A stretch of 64,000 bases of DNA from assembly GCA_026018925.1 (NCBI GenBank), contig JAKSZU010000004.1:38459233-38523232 (forward strand), given 5' to 3'. Numbering within the stretch: position 1 is the first letter of the stretch; every line of letters starts with the position of its first letter. This document shows positions 11,720 through 22,329 of this stretch, piece after piece. The stretch comes from Tupaia tana (lineage: Eukaryota > Chordata > Mammalia > Scandentia > Tupaiidae). A program made the position numbers and the translations under genes. Under the pieces are notes generated by a model, which was not told where the DNA came from, made no database searches, and saw only the letters and a list, made by a program, of their open reading frames with translations.

Positions 11720-12672
11720 CACATACATGCAAGGTCGCGACCAGGGGGGAAAGGACACGCAGGCAGGCGGGGTGGGGACTGGGGGAAAGGACACGCATAC
11801 GGGGTCCGGATGGGGGGGGTGGGGAGGGCACGCACACAGGATCGGGACCAGGGGGAAAGGACATGCACACGGGGTCGGGACCAGGGGGAAAGGACACGCA
11901 CAGGAGGTCGGGACGTGGGGGGAGCGGGGAGGACATGCATAAGGGGTCGGGATGGGGGTGGGGAGGACATGCATACGGGGTCGGGACCAGGGGGAAAGGA
12001 CACGCACAGGGGGTCGGGACCAGGGTGGAAGGACACGCACAGGAGGTCGGGATGTGGGGGGAGCAGGGAGGGCATGCATATGGGGTCAGGATGGGGGCGG
12101 GGAGGACATGCATACGGGGTCGGGACCAGGGGGGGAAGGACACACACAGGAGGTCGGGACGTGGGGGGAGCGGGGAGGACATACATATGGGGTCGGGATG
12201 GGGAGCGGGGAGGACATGCATACGGGGTCAGGACCAGGGGGGAAAGGACAAGCACAGGGGGTCAGGACGTGGTGGGGAGGGCGGGGAAGACATGCATACG
12301 GGGTCGGGACCAGGGTGGAAAGGACACGCACGGGGGTTCAGGACCAGGGGGGAAAAGACACGCAGGCGGGGTTGGGACCGGGGGAAAGGACACGCACAGG
12401 GGGTCGGGATGTGGAGGGGGTGGGGAGGACATGCATACGGGGTCGGGATGGAGGCGGGGAGGACATGCACGCAGGGTGGGGACCAGGGGGGAAAGGACAC
12501 GCACGGGAGGTCGGGACCAAGGGGGAAAGGACACACATGGGGGTTCAGGATGGGGGGGCATGCACACGGGGTCAGGACTAGGGTGGAAAGGACGCGCACA
12601 CGTGGTCGGGACCAGGGTGGAAAGGACGCGCACACGGGGTGGGGACCAGGGGAAAGGACACGCACACGAGGT
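11720..12672. repeat. GC-rich minisatellite, about 27 units of 33-39 bp in three types
   Basis: The consensus begins GGGACCAGG and ends CACGGGGTC. By eye I parse three unit types. Type A (~33 bp) is GGGACCAGGGGGAAAGGACA followed by CGCACAC and GGGGTC. Type B (~39 bp) carries GTGGGGGGAGCGGGGAGGACATGCATA. Type C (~34 bp) carries GATGGGGGCGGGGAGGACATGCATA. The order is roughly A A C A A B C A A B C A B C A B A A A B C A A C A A A. The plus strand is extremely G-rich, with G runs of five or more in most units. It lacks stop codons in several frames on both strands, which gives spurious ORFs of up to 313 codons. These ORFs are low-complexity and disagree between frames, so I do not call a protein. 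Confidence 0.95.
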
Positions 12673-13665
12673 CAACTCTACTGCTTCCCCAGACACTCAG
12701 ACAACCCAAAAGCCATACCTTGGCCCTTATTCCCATTCGACAGCACTCTGAAAGGATACATTTAAATGATTTTCCATCATGATGAGCAAGATATCGCTTG
12801 TTATCTCTAGAATTGGTAGAAAAGGTTGTTATGTGGATGTTCTAGAAAAGCCAAACCCAAACAACAAATGAACAGGGGCCTCTCCCAAACCTAATAGGCT
12901 GAACACATGAACGAAATGCAATGTGTCTCTCCCCTTTTGGAGTTCGCAGCTGCCTTTCCAAACCCAACTAGCATTTAATGCAACACAACAGAGATGTCAG
13001 GTAAATGACTGTGAAGCATGACGAGTACCGGTACGTCTGTATCACATCTGTCTTTCAGTGAGACATTACCAAGACACAATCAGCTGCGGTCTCTTCTCCT
13101 CCCACTCCCTTACATCTCCTAGGAACTGAATACGGCCCACCCTTGATTGACTGGACTGATCCTCTAATGAGAAGTTCTGCATAATCAGATAGTCTTGAGA
13201 GAAGCCTTTTCATTAGCTCAACTCTTGCAGAAAAATCTAACATATATTCCTTCACTCTCCTACCACTGGAAGAAATATAATATAAATAGCACAGTAGCTA
13301 ATTATCCTACTTTCGTCATTCCTTGTGTTCTGGGATGCTGCTTTGCTCCCGGGTTGGACCAGTGGCAAGAGGGCAGCAGTCTGGGGGTGACAGGTACTGC
13401 AGATGGATCTGAATGTCCCTAGATTCCACTGGATAGTCTGAGAGTATAATTGTTTACTTTCTCTATGAAAAATGTCAAGTGAGCAGGGGTTTGACATTAA
13501 CAGGTTTCAAGTAGATACTACTACTATTCTAATTTAAAGATGGTAGCCGTGTGGCATGTAGCTGCATCTTCCTCACCTCTCTCAGGGCAGACATGACTAA
13601 TGGATCACAGTGCTCTTTCTTGTTGGGTCCAGACATGCATTACTACCTCTTTTCTTTTTGGACAA
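12673..13665. other. Unique non-coding stretch
   Basis: No repeat or exon recognised. Three small ORFs around 13055-13497 overlap on opposite strands and lack support. Confidence 0.35.
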
Positions 13666-13900
13666 AGATTTTTTTCTATAGGATGTGTGCCCTCACAAGA
13701 GAGCCAGAAAGAGACAAAGTGAGAAATCACCCCCCAGGGGGAATGGACATGTTGCAACCCCTTCTCCATTCTCTTGGAACTTTGGGCACATGAATATGCA
13801 CATGTGCCCAGCATGAGTTTCAAGCCACTGGGCCTGGTCAAACCATGATCAGTCACATAAGGAGTCCAGCACCTTAACCACTATGCCACTTGCTGGCACC
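13666..13900 (-). mobile_element. tRNA-derived SINE, old copy
   Basis: Antisense: TTTTTTTCTATAGG tail junction, GAGAAATCACCCCCCAGGGGG palindrome, GCAACCCCTTCTCCATTCTC, then a GTCCAGCACCTTAACCACTATGCCA head complement. Confidence 0.88.
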
Positions 13901-14299
13901 AATACCCTTTTTTGAGACCTGGGCCCTGGAGGTGGCACATACGTTGAAAACAATTAGTGACTGCTGTTCTAATTGATTTCATACACTTTAGTTTCTTATA
14001 TTTATGCAACTAACAGCTGATTAAGGTGTGGTTATTTTAGCAACATTCTCTGTATTCTCAGCTAATCCCTCCACTAATCTGAGCTACTAATAATATGAGC
14101 TACCATTGATGGCCAGACACTGTTACTATGTGGCAGATGTGTTAGACTCTAGAAGCCAAATTATGTCTCTGTGTCATTACCAAAAAAAAATCTCAGACCA
14201 AGGATAGGTAGCTTGAATCTATCTGTATGACAGCTCCAGCAACTCTCCCCAGGAACTCCCAGGCTGAAGCTGAGGCTCCCCCGGCCTCCCACAGGACCA
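13901..14299. other. Unique non-coding stretch
   Basis: Contains weak MIR-like wording around 14100-14170 but nothing I can call. Confidence 0.3.
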
Positions 14300-14440
14300 C
14301 TGCTGCGCGTACTTCCCTGTAGTACAGTGGTCTGTTCTACTCATCCCATGAAGGTAAGGCCCATGTCTTAACTTGGGACCCAACACAGCTGAGTACATAG
14401 GGTGTGCTTGGTGCATATGTTGAAAGAATGCTGCTTTTTT
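14300..14440 (+). mobile_element. L2 LINE 3' end, interrupted by SINE
   Basis: A CCCATGAAGGTAAGGCCCATG segment, then ACCCAACACAGCTGAGTACATAGG, then TTGAAAGAATG match an L2 3' end. A young SINE has inserted directly after the GAATG terminus. Confidence 0.6.
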
Positions 14441-14729
14441 TATTTTATTTTTTTTATTATTATTATTTTTTTTTGGAGAGGTTTTTCGTTATAGGGCGTG
14501 TGCGCTCGCCAGAGAGACAGAGAGAGACACAGAGACAGAAAGCGAGAAATCACCCCCCAGGGGGGATGGTCACGCCGCAATCCCTTCTCCTCCATTCTCT
14601 TCTCAGGATCTTGGGCACGCACGCACATGCGCCCGGCGTGAGTTGTAAGCCACCGGGTCCGAGACGCGAACCGCGGTCGACTACGTGGGAGTCCAGCGAC
14701 ATAGCCATTACACTAACTGCTGGTTCCCC
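14441..14729 (-). mobile_element. Young full-length tRNA-derived SINE
   Basis: It is bounded by a perfect 17-bp target-site duplication, AAGAATGCTGCTTTTTT, at 14424-14440 and 14730-14746. CpGs are well preserved (GCGTGTGCGCTCGCC, CGCCCGGCGTGAG, GCGAACCGCGGTCGAC). The poly(T) side includes a TTATTATTATTATT interruption, so the tail has started to diverge. Among the best copies for deriving the family consensus. Confidence 0.95.
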
Positions 14730-14796
14730 AAGAATGCTGCTTTTTTGTTTGTTTGTTTGTTTTAAGCTCCTGTTTTCAAGTGCTCTCTGAGGGCGG

Positions 14797-15050
14797 GCCT
14801 GTAACAGTAGTTCGTGCTATGCATAAGGAGCCAGATCCCACATGGTTGACCATGGTTTGAATCCTGGTCCTCTTTGTGGCTGGAAAAACACACCAGGTGC
14901 ATGTGCAAGCTTGTCCAAAATCCTGATGGGATGGAGAAATGAGGGAGAAGGGAATGCAGTTCCCAACATGCCCCACTGTGGAGTGCTTTCTCTCTGCCTC
15001 TCATGAGTACACATGCTCTCTGGCAATAAAAGAAAGAGCAGAAAAAAATA
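14797..15050 (+). mobile_element. tRNA-derived SINE, older divergent subfamily
   Basis: It has a B box (GGTTTGAATCC) and CATGTGCAAGCTTG in place of the CpG-rich core. The body reads GATGGAGAAATGAGGGAGAAGG and the tail is TCTCTGCCTCTC then GCAATAAAAG. It resembles the copies at 27.0 and 62.5 kb more than the young copies, indicating an older lineage. Confidence 0.8.
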
Positions 15051-15704
15051 TATTCTGAGTTTGAACTCCTGTCCTACAACAGGCAGCTGATCCAAGGCAA
15101 CGGCTAGCAGCGAGGAGGATATTTACATCATGAAGCATGGGGTGCAGTGGCAGGCCAGCCAGAAGGTGGGGGCAGGCAGCACCCAGTGACCTGCAGGAGT
15201 CTGTGCTTCTCACGCACCATGAGTCACACCTTTGAGCACCCAAAGTGCCCTAGTCTCTCTCTCTCTCTTTCTCTCTCTCTCACACACACACACATTTTGC
15301 TTTCTCTGTCTCCCTCACTAGACTGTGCTCTGCACCACTAGAACACAGTGTGAGTGCTCGGACTGTGCCGAGCACAGATCCTCTGAACGGGTCTGTAGTA
15401 AACAGAGTGCTGGCCTGAGACAGAAGAACAGGGAGCTCCTTCCAGAACAGCCTGGACTCCCCTGAGTAGTTTCTGTCTATTTGTTAATGGGATTCTGGCT
15501 GTCTCAGCAGGACAGGTGGTGAGTATTAAGTGTGACAGTGCATGTAAACACTCTGCCAAGGGAAAAGCAGGTCAGCCTCGCCCCTTGGTGAGGCTGCTGT
15601 ACACAGGGCAGGTGCGGTCCCCCCAGGGTGGCCCGCCTCGTGCTCTCTTCTAGTTGGTGCTGTGCAGCCCATTTCACGGTCACACATAGCACCTTGCTGT
15701 CCCT
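15051..15704. other. Unique stretch with CT/CA microsatellite
   Basis: A (CT)n(CA)n tract lies at 15255-15295. Overlapping ORFs on both strands after 15500 have no recognisable family. Confidence 0.35.
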
Positions 15705-15785
15705 GCCTGTGGCCTCTCTCATTTTGCTTCTGGAGCTTTCTTTGCTTCGTCCCTCCCTCCCCACCCCCACTGGCTTGGCACACAT
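15705..15785 (-). repeat. Segment shared with an insertion inside the SINE at 17.5 kb
   Basis: CTGTGGCCTCTCTCATTTTG, then GCTTTCTTTGC, then CCACTGGCTTGGCAC. It pairs closely with 17470-17540, where the same module interrupts a SINE. Family unknown to me. Confidence 0.6.
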
Positions 15786-15829
15786 TCTTAGGAGGATAGA
15801 GTGTCCCTCTCAGCAAAGCTCCAGGGCCC

Positions 15830-16560
15830 TGTGTGCTCTGACTCCCGCCTGCCTCCCACACACGGAGCTCCAGTCATACCTGAACTCATCTTTCCCACCC
15901 CCATACAAGCCTCTGTCTAGGCTGTGGTCTGCAGCCCAGGGAGTGGCAGCACCATCCAGGTGGCTGCTGCCCAAGTCAGACAGGCCTGGTGCTGGCCTTC
16001 CCCCAGCCCCTGACATCGCTTTTGCTATCTCCAAGTCCTGCCTACTCTAGCTCCTCAGTATTTCTCAAATGTCTATCTCCAGCCCCACGGCCACTGCCTT
16101 AGTTGGGGCTATGAGCAGCGCCCCACTGGATTACTGCAATAGCTACCTGGTCCTCCACCTTCCCTCAGGGCCCCTGCCAATCCCTTTTTCATGTCATCTT
16201 TTTTTTTTTTTTTTTTTTATTTTTTAAAGAGAGGTTTTTGCTATAGGGCGCATGTGCTCACCAAAGAGACAGAAAGTGAGAAATCACCCCCCAGGGGTGA
16301 TGGCCATGCCACAATCCCTTCTCCTCTCAGGATCTTGGATACACACGCACACGCGCCCGGCATGAGTTTAAGCCACTGGGTCCGGGACTCGAACCATGGT
16401 CGACTACATGGAAGTCTAGCGACATAGCCATTACACTAACTGCTAGTCCCATGTCATCTTTCTGTAAGGAAAGTCTGACCACGTTCCACTCTCTCTTAAA
16501 CTTCTTCCTCCACTCAGGCATCCTTTCTCCCAGAAAGCCTTGCGGGTGGGCTCCACAGCA
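15830..16560 (+). mobile_element. L2-type LINE relic, split by a SINE
   Basis: The wording TGGATTACTGCAATAGCTACCTGG and the later TCTTAAACTTCTTCCTCCACTC / CCCAGAAAGCCTTGC are characteristic of old L2-related sequence. The SINE at 16201-16449 sits inside it. ORFs here are decayed LINE sequence, not host genes. Confidence 0.55.
16201..16449 (-). mobile_element. tRNA-derived SINE, fairly young
   Basis: A duplication, CATGTCATCTTT, flanks the element (16190-16202 and 16450-16461). It carries TTTTTGCTATAGGGCGCATG, the CCCCCCAGGGG palindrome and CACGCGCCCGGCATGAG. It is nested in L2-like sequence. Confidence 0.93.
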
Positions 16561-16896
16561 CTTGCATTCCTCCCACTGGAACAAGGAGCACACCTGTGGG
16601 GGGTCTGCTCCATCGGATGCAAGTGCTGAGGGCCCACCAGTTCTCCGAGCAATGTGAGATTCTGATTCTCTCTGTAACAGGCACGCCAGCATGTCACTCT
16701 TCCTCTCTGCTGGCAGAATGAGCTCACTCTTTCCTCATGCGACTAATGGCAAATCTGGCTTGGTCCAGGCCACATATAGGGCCCTAAACCATTTGTCAGA
16801 GATGTGTTTAGGGTGTATCCCAGTTCTGACCAATGGACTTGAAGGGAAGCTGGCCCAGTGGTGGCAGTGTGTGGGGGGTATCAAAGGTCTCTTCGT

Positions 16897-17158
16897 TCTT
16901 TTTTCTTTTTTGGGGGAGAGTTTTTCCTGTAGGGCACATGCACTGACTAGAGAGACAGAGAGACAGAAAGCAAGAAATCACCCACCAGAGGGGATGGCCG
17001 TGCTGCAATCCCTTCTCCTCCATTCTTCTCTTGGGACTTTGTGCACACATGCACAAGTACCTGGAGTAAGTTTCAGCTGCTGGGTCTGGGGCTCAAACTG
17101 TGGTCAGTCGGCCAAATGGGAGTCCAGCACCTTAACCACTATGTCATCTACTTACCCC
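16897..17158 (-). mobile_element. tRNA-derived SINE, intermediate age
   Basis: TTTTTCCTGTAGGGCACATG, then GACAGAAAGCAAGAAATCACC, then CAATCCCTTCTCCTCCATTC, then a CACCTTAACCACTATGTCA head complement. The GGTCTCTTCG / AGGTTTCTTC flanks may be a weak duplication. Confidence 0.88.
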
Positions 17159-17330
17159 AGGTTTCTTCAATCTTGAAGAGAGATGCACAGAAGCAACTCC
17201 TTATCTACTTTGGCACTAGTAGGCAAGGACAGGAAGGCTGAAAACTTTCTGTACCTAGGAAAAGATCTAGCTGAGGTTCTGAGGATGGCATAACAGACAG
17301 AAAGAACCTGATTCTGCGGAGCTGATAAAT

Positions 17331-17610
17331 TAGTGAACTAGAAAGAGAAAGTGAAAAATCAACCTCAGGGGACAGGGTGGGGAGCAGCCATACTGCAATT
17401 CCTTCTCCTCCATTCTCCTCCTGGAATATTGGACACACATGCACATGTACCCAGTGTGATTTTCAAGTCACCTGTGGCCTCTCTCATGTTGCTTATGGTG
17501 CTTTCTTTTCCCATCTCTCCCACCACTGGCTTGGCACCAGGTCCAGGATTCGAACCATGGTTGGTATGTGGGAGTACATTACCTTCACTACCACACCACC
17601 CACTGGCCCT
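17331..17610 (-). mobile_element. tRNA-derived SINE with ~66-bp internal insertion
   Basis: Standard antisense layout, except that an extra module (about 17470-17540) separates the B-box region (GGATTCGAACCATGG) from the GTGATTTTCAAGTCACC junction. The module matches 15705-15785. The poly(T) side is lost. Confidence 0.85.
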
Positions 17611-17617
17611 TGTTTTT

Positions 17618-17748
17618 TCTTTTAGACTGAGTTTTCTTTTTAAGATACAGGGTCTTGCCATATTGTCCAGGTTGGCTTTAACCTTGTCACCTTTCTGCCT
17701 TATCCCCCAGGGTACGATTCTAGGCATACACCACTGAATCCCACTACA
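17618..17748 (-). mobile_element. 7SL-derived SINE monomer-like relic
   Basis: On the plus strand it reads AAGATACAGGGTCTTGCCAT, then ATTGTCCAGGTTGGC, then TTCTGCCTTATCCCCCAGGG, then a TTCTAGGCATACACCACTG block. This is collinear with the reverse complement of a 7SL/Alu-type monomer (GAGACAGGGTCTC, TTGCCCAGGCTGG, CCTCGGCCTCCC, TTACAGGCGTGAGCCACC). A gap of about 15 nt follows TTAACC. Divergence is high. If real, it points to Euarchontoglires. Confidence 0.55.
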
Positions 17749-18371
17749 CTATGGGCTTTTTGAAGCTGGGCTTACATTTGCTATATCCTCATATTGTCCA
17801 AAGGTCACTAGCTTATCACTCCTGCGCTGAGTGAAGAGCCTCTACAGTCTTCTTACACTGTAAAGTCCCAGTGTCCTCGAAATAGGTCTTCTTGTTCCTT
17901 TATTTCTTTTTAAAAATGTTCAACACAGAAAGAAACATGAACAAAATGTAAAAGCTCTATGGTCACTCTCAAAGGCAAAATCTATTGATATCTTATCCAT
18001 CCTTAATGCCTCAATGTACTATGCATATTCTTTGTGCAAAGTGGATTCTCAAAATGTTTACTAAATGAGTAATTTAATTTGTCTCTGATGAGTCAAGAGC
18101 ACTTAAGACTTTTATTATGTCCTAAAGTCATAACGATGAGCAGTTATTATCAACAAATTGTGCTAAATATATCCTGGTCCTGGGACATCACTCGTGGTAG
18201 GTTTTTGTTTGTTTATATGAGAGCCTTGATATCACCAAGGTGTGAAAGGTTTCCAATAGAGCCAGGTGAGCTAGGCATCAAGGCCTAGGGGCTACACCCA
18301 CAATGAAGGCAGACCCACTGTCTTCCAAGGCTTGGAGTCTGGGGGTGGATGGAAGAAAGGCAGGCAACTTC
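17749..18371. other. Unique AT-rich stretch
   Basis: Nothing recognised beyond decayed, possibly L2-like wording at 17800-18070. Confidence 0.3.
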
Positions 18372-18556
18372 TTTTTAATTTTTTTCAAGAATTATTTTAT
18401 TTAACTTTATCTATTTATTTAGAGGGAGGGAGAGAGAGAGACAGACAGAGAGAAAGAGAGAGAGTGAGAAAGCAAACTGTCAGGTCTGGGACTTGAACCA
18501 CAGTTGGCTATGTGTGAGTCGAGCACCCTTAACTACCATGTCACCTGCCAGTCCAA
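18372..18556 (-). mobile_element. Short centrally deleted form of the tRNA SINE
   Basis: A GA-rich tract passes through GAGTGAGAAAGC directly to CAGGTCTGGGACTTGAACC and the head complement. The central CCTTCTCC / GCATGC region seen in long copies is missing. The same junction type occurs at 36.4 kb and, in sense, at 47.0 kb. Confidence 0.8.
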
Positions 18557-19274
18557 GAAGGAAATTTCTAAATGGCGTGGTAAATGTTCTGACAGGTAAG
18601 GGAGAGAGTACAGCAGGGATGCCCAGGCTAGACCACTGGGAAGGTTCCCAGAGGAACATTTATGCTACACCTGAACACCAAGAGGAAGCTCCTCAACCAA
18701 AGAGGGGAGGGAAGGAAATGAAAAGGAGGGATGTGTGGTCAGGTGTAGGACATAGAAAACCCTTTCTGCCTGCTCTTTGGGGTGAGAGAGACAAGGCTAA
18801 GGTCAGGGAGCCCAGCTGGGGGGGCTGCTACAGTAACTTACCATGGAGTAACAGGAGCTTTTGAGGCTAGAAACAGGTTGATGACAAATAAACAGGCCTG
18901 GGCCCCCAAGGAGTACAGTGTGTGGCTTTTGTTCAAAGGACGGTGGCTCCAGATACCAGCATCCCACCATGTGGGTGCAGGAAGGGGATTGGTTTTGAGT
19001 TGTAATTAATATGGCAGCACAAAGTGACTTTAAATATAAACAGTAAAACATTTTGTTGGAATGAAATATGGAAGCCTGTTACTCTCCAAGAAGCAGAGTA
19101 GCTCTGTGTGGACACTAGTGTGAGACAGTACATATGTGCATATGCTTGTATGTGTGATGTGAAGCCCTGTCTCCTCATCTACCTGTAACCTGTAGTTACG
19201 TGAGCACAGGCATGGATCTGGTTCTAGCACTGCCACTGACTACCCTGTGACTCAGCTGAAGTGGCCTCACCTCC
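18557..19274. other. Unique non-coding stretch
   Basis: A donor-like CATGGTAAGTTAC on the minus strand near 18842 has no acceptable upstream acceptor. Ordinary unique sequence otherwise. Confidence 0.35.
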
Positions 19275-19540
19275 TTTTTTTAAAAAAAATTTTTTAAATT
19301 TGCCAGGTGACATGTACACTTGCCAGAGAGAGGCAGAGATAGAGAGGGAGAGAGAAAGCACCCTCCATGAGCATGGTCATACCACAATCTGTTCTCTTCC
19401 ATCTCTCCCTCCTTTCAGGATTTTGGGCATGCATGCACATGAACCCAACATGTTTCACAAGCTGCTGGGTCCAGGACTTGAACCATGCAGTCGCCCATGT
19501 GAGACCCAGCCTCCTTAACCCCCATACCATGAACTGGCCC
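19275..19540 (-). mobile_element. tRNA-derived SINE, old copy
   Basis: TTTAAATTTGCCAGGTGACATG, then GAGAGAAAGCACCCTCCATGAG, then TTTGGGCATGCATGCACATG, then GGACTTGAACCATG. It belongs to the older GCACCCTCC-type lineage, which lacks the long C/G palindrome. Confidence 0.85.
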
Positions 19541-21085
19541 AAGGCCACAGCACTTTGACGCTCATTTTTTTTTTTTTTTTCACCAATCCCATCAAGAGCT
19601 GGGCCTCACAATCTTGAAAAATCAACAGGACTGCAGGGTTTTCCTCCACCCTGAGGTTAATGAATCTCTGAACCAGAGCTTCTTGGCCAGTGTGCCCTGC
19701 TGAGGTTTAGGTGTGTCTCAGCTCCACTGGGGGCCTGGGCAGCCCAGCGACTCCAGCTGCAGGCATCTGCCTGTACATTATAGCCACAACTTTTCTAAAT
19801 GTGCCATTATGAGGAAACAGGCAGGACACACAGCACTGAGAAAAAGGAAAACATCGCACGAGCCCAGCATCCCCTTTGGCCCATCACTCACCAACCTCCT
19901 TCCATTCCTCAAGTGTCTACCAGCTCTCTAATGGCGAGACAAACCATCATCCCACTTCCACCTGCACATGGGAAGTGAGTGAGGGCCGACATGGCTGGAA
20001 GGTGCTGAATAGACCGACGGGGCAACGACGAACGGGAACCTTTCCTCCCGGCTCTCAAACTCGTGCACTCCCGCCTGCCTGAGGACCTGCGTCCACCCAC
20101 TGAATGTCACCTCCCCTGCAACACCTCCGAACTTCCCTCCCATCTCCTTTAATGTGTGTAGTTTTGGTTGTAGTGGGAAAAAAATTCTTACAGAAAGAAC
20201 AACTCAGGAGGAAAAGGCTTGTTTTACTTGAGAAGGCGGAACCAGGAGTCCCCAGAGATGCCAGAGAGTGCAGAGAAGTTCTGAGAAAGATTCGAGATAG
20301 CTCAGTTCACTGAGAGAGAAAAAGCAGTAATGAGCAGGGGGTTATGAAAACAAGTATCACAAGTCTCAAGGCTCCGGATCACAGGTCTGAGGAGGAGGTT
20401 TTTGTCTAGCTTTGTTTGGGTTTTCTATTGCAGCAATACATTTAAGGAAACAAACAACCAAACCCCGGGACTGAATTATTACACCTGGAGAATGATTAAT
20501 AAGGCCAGGGTCCTGCTTTCCCTCCTCAGAACCCATCGGCACCTTGACAACCAAATATTATTGCCTTGTCGCATAGTAGCTCTCTAGCTGGGGCAGCAGG
20601 CCCCTTGCTTGCTTAATGCCCCTTGGCACTGGGAAGTATGTTAGCCAGGGACGGGGTAGGATGCCTTATGCTACACCCAGGGTCGGACTTGCACCCTGGC
20701 AGCCTCTGGCCTTGAATTTTAGAGGTTAACGAGAGGAGGTTGGAGAGAATTACATTAGAACGAACAAATCCAAAAAATGTCTGTGCCAGAGGGAAAAAAA
20801 AAATGAAGCAAATAAAATTAGCTAAGATACTCCCCGTGGAAGAGTTTCCTGAAAGCATTTGGCCACACTGACAGCCTTTTCCTGATAGCTCCTGTGGAAA
20901 AATATCTTCTTACTAACACAAAGTTACGAGTAAAATCTAGCATGTGGAAGAGCATCTGTGACCCTTCATACAAACGAGGCTGCAGAAGTGTGGTTTTAGC
21001 TGGGAGGAGTATTAATGCCTGTTTGGTTCCTCCCTAGGGAGTCTTCTCCATGTGGGCTAATTATAGTCCAAGAACTATCCAGCTC
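19541..21085. other. Long repeat-poor unique stretch
   Basis: About 1.5 kb without a named repeat apart from a short T tract at 19565-19580. No exon passes my checks. A candidate for conservation testing only. Confidence 0.3.
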
Positions 21086-21179
21086 AATAAACATTTTTCA
21101 AGTACCTATTGCATACAGAGTACTGTGGGAGGCAGGACACACAGTACAATGGCTAAAAAAAAAAAGAGAGAGAGAGACA

Positions 21180-21515
21180 CCTTTGAAATCAGGCTGGTCT
21201 GTGTTTCTTACTCTTCCACTGAGTCTCTGCATGAGCCTAAGCTATATACCCTCTCTGTGCCTCAGTTTCTTCACTGGCAAAATGAAGGTAATAATAGTAC
21301 CTACCTACTGACCTCTAGTAAGTACTTAATACTTGCTGGCTACTATTATAATAACCTTCCTGCACCTCAGTTTCCTCATCTATAAATGGGTGTAACAACT
21401 ATACCTATCTCACAGGCTGGCTATGAAGATGAAATGAAACAATGCACATACAGTGTTTACCATAATACCTTACAGGCAGTAAACGTGCAATGAATATTAG
21501 TCATTGTTATTCCTA
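21180..21515 (+). mobile_element. Two adjacent MIR copies, same orientation
   Basis: First copy: CCTCTCTGTGCCTCAGTTTCTTCACTGGCAAAATG with AATAATAGTACCTACC. Second copy from about 21345: CACCTCAGTTTCCTCATCTATAAATGGG, then a CTATGAAGATGAAATG-like part, then GGCAGTAAACGTGCAATG. A short (GA) run after an A stretch lies just upstream at 21155-21177. Confidence 0.85.
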
Positions 21516-22325
21516 AAAGTTTCCCCAAATTATTTTAACAATAAGACACACAGATCTGAATGATGGTCCATACAACAAAGAAATTCTTTCCTTCTCCAAT
21601 AGCAGCAAGGGATGTTTTCCTATCAATGTCCACTCTCACCCCCTCTGTCCTGAGTCCCAGCTGTACATAGGACATTCTGCTTTGAGTTGACTAAGCTCCA
21701 CAGAGCATATTCCAAGGAGTTCTGCCCTTTAACCTGACACTTCTATACCATCCACTCTACTGGGTAAGGGGGTGTTTAAAAATCTGGCTCTGTAAAACAA
21801 AGAGCCAAGCACAAGGCCTGTAAAGCTTTTGGCACTTGGTTGGCAGGGAAAAGAAAGTGGCATTTTACAGCATCAAATATCAGAAATATTGATAGTTCTC
21901 ATACCGGCTTACACTGTGGAGCTCTTCTTGCACTGGGACAAGGTGCTGGACATGTTACATGCGTTACAACACTGAACCAGGGGTACTGGGAAGTTTGGTG
22001 TGTCAGAGGTCCTTGCTGCTGTGAATGGAGCTATGGGCTCTAACCCACACTTGGCTCCAAAGTCCATGCATGCAAATAAATCCTGGGGCAGCTCCCTGCC
22101 CACCCAAGGCAATCCAGCCTACTTATCCAAAGGCAATTAGTTTAGTTAAGATCATTCCCACTACACTCTTCTTGGGGCAATCAGTTCAATGCATTTTTGC
22201 CTTTTTTTTTCCTTTCTCCTTTCTCTGATATTTAACCAACCACGACACCTAGTGGCCAGTCAAGCACAAACACAGCTGGCAGATGGTCCTTCACCTACAG
22301 AACAGGGACACACTCGGTGCTCACT
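21516..22325. other. Unique non-coding stretch
   Basis: No repeat or exon recognised. Small opposite-strand ORFs around 21909-22112 are unsupported. Confidence 0.35.
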
Positions 22326-22329
22326 ACCA

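Noticed and set aside
11606-12765. ORFs of 145-313 codons on both strands
   Set aside because: They are translations of a minisatellite in several overlapping frames. Unit lengths that are not multiples of three shift the frame repeatedly, and there are no splice sites, domain or codon structure.
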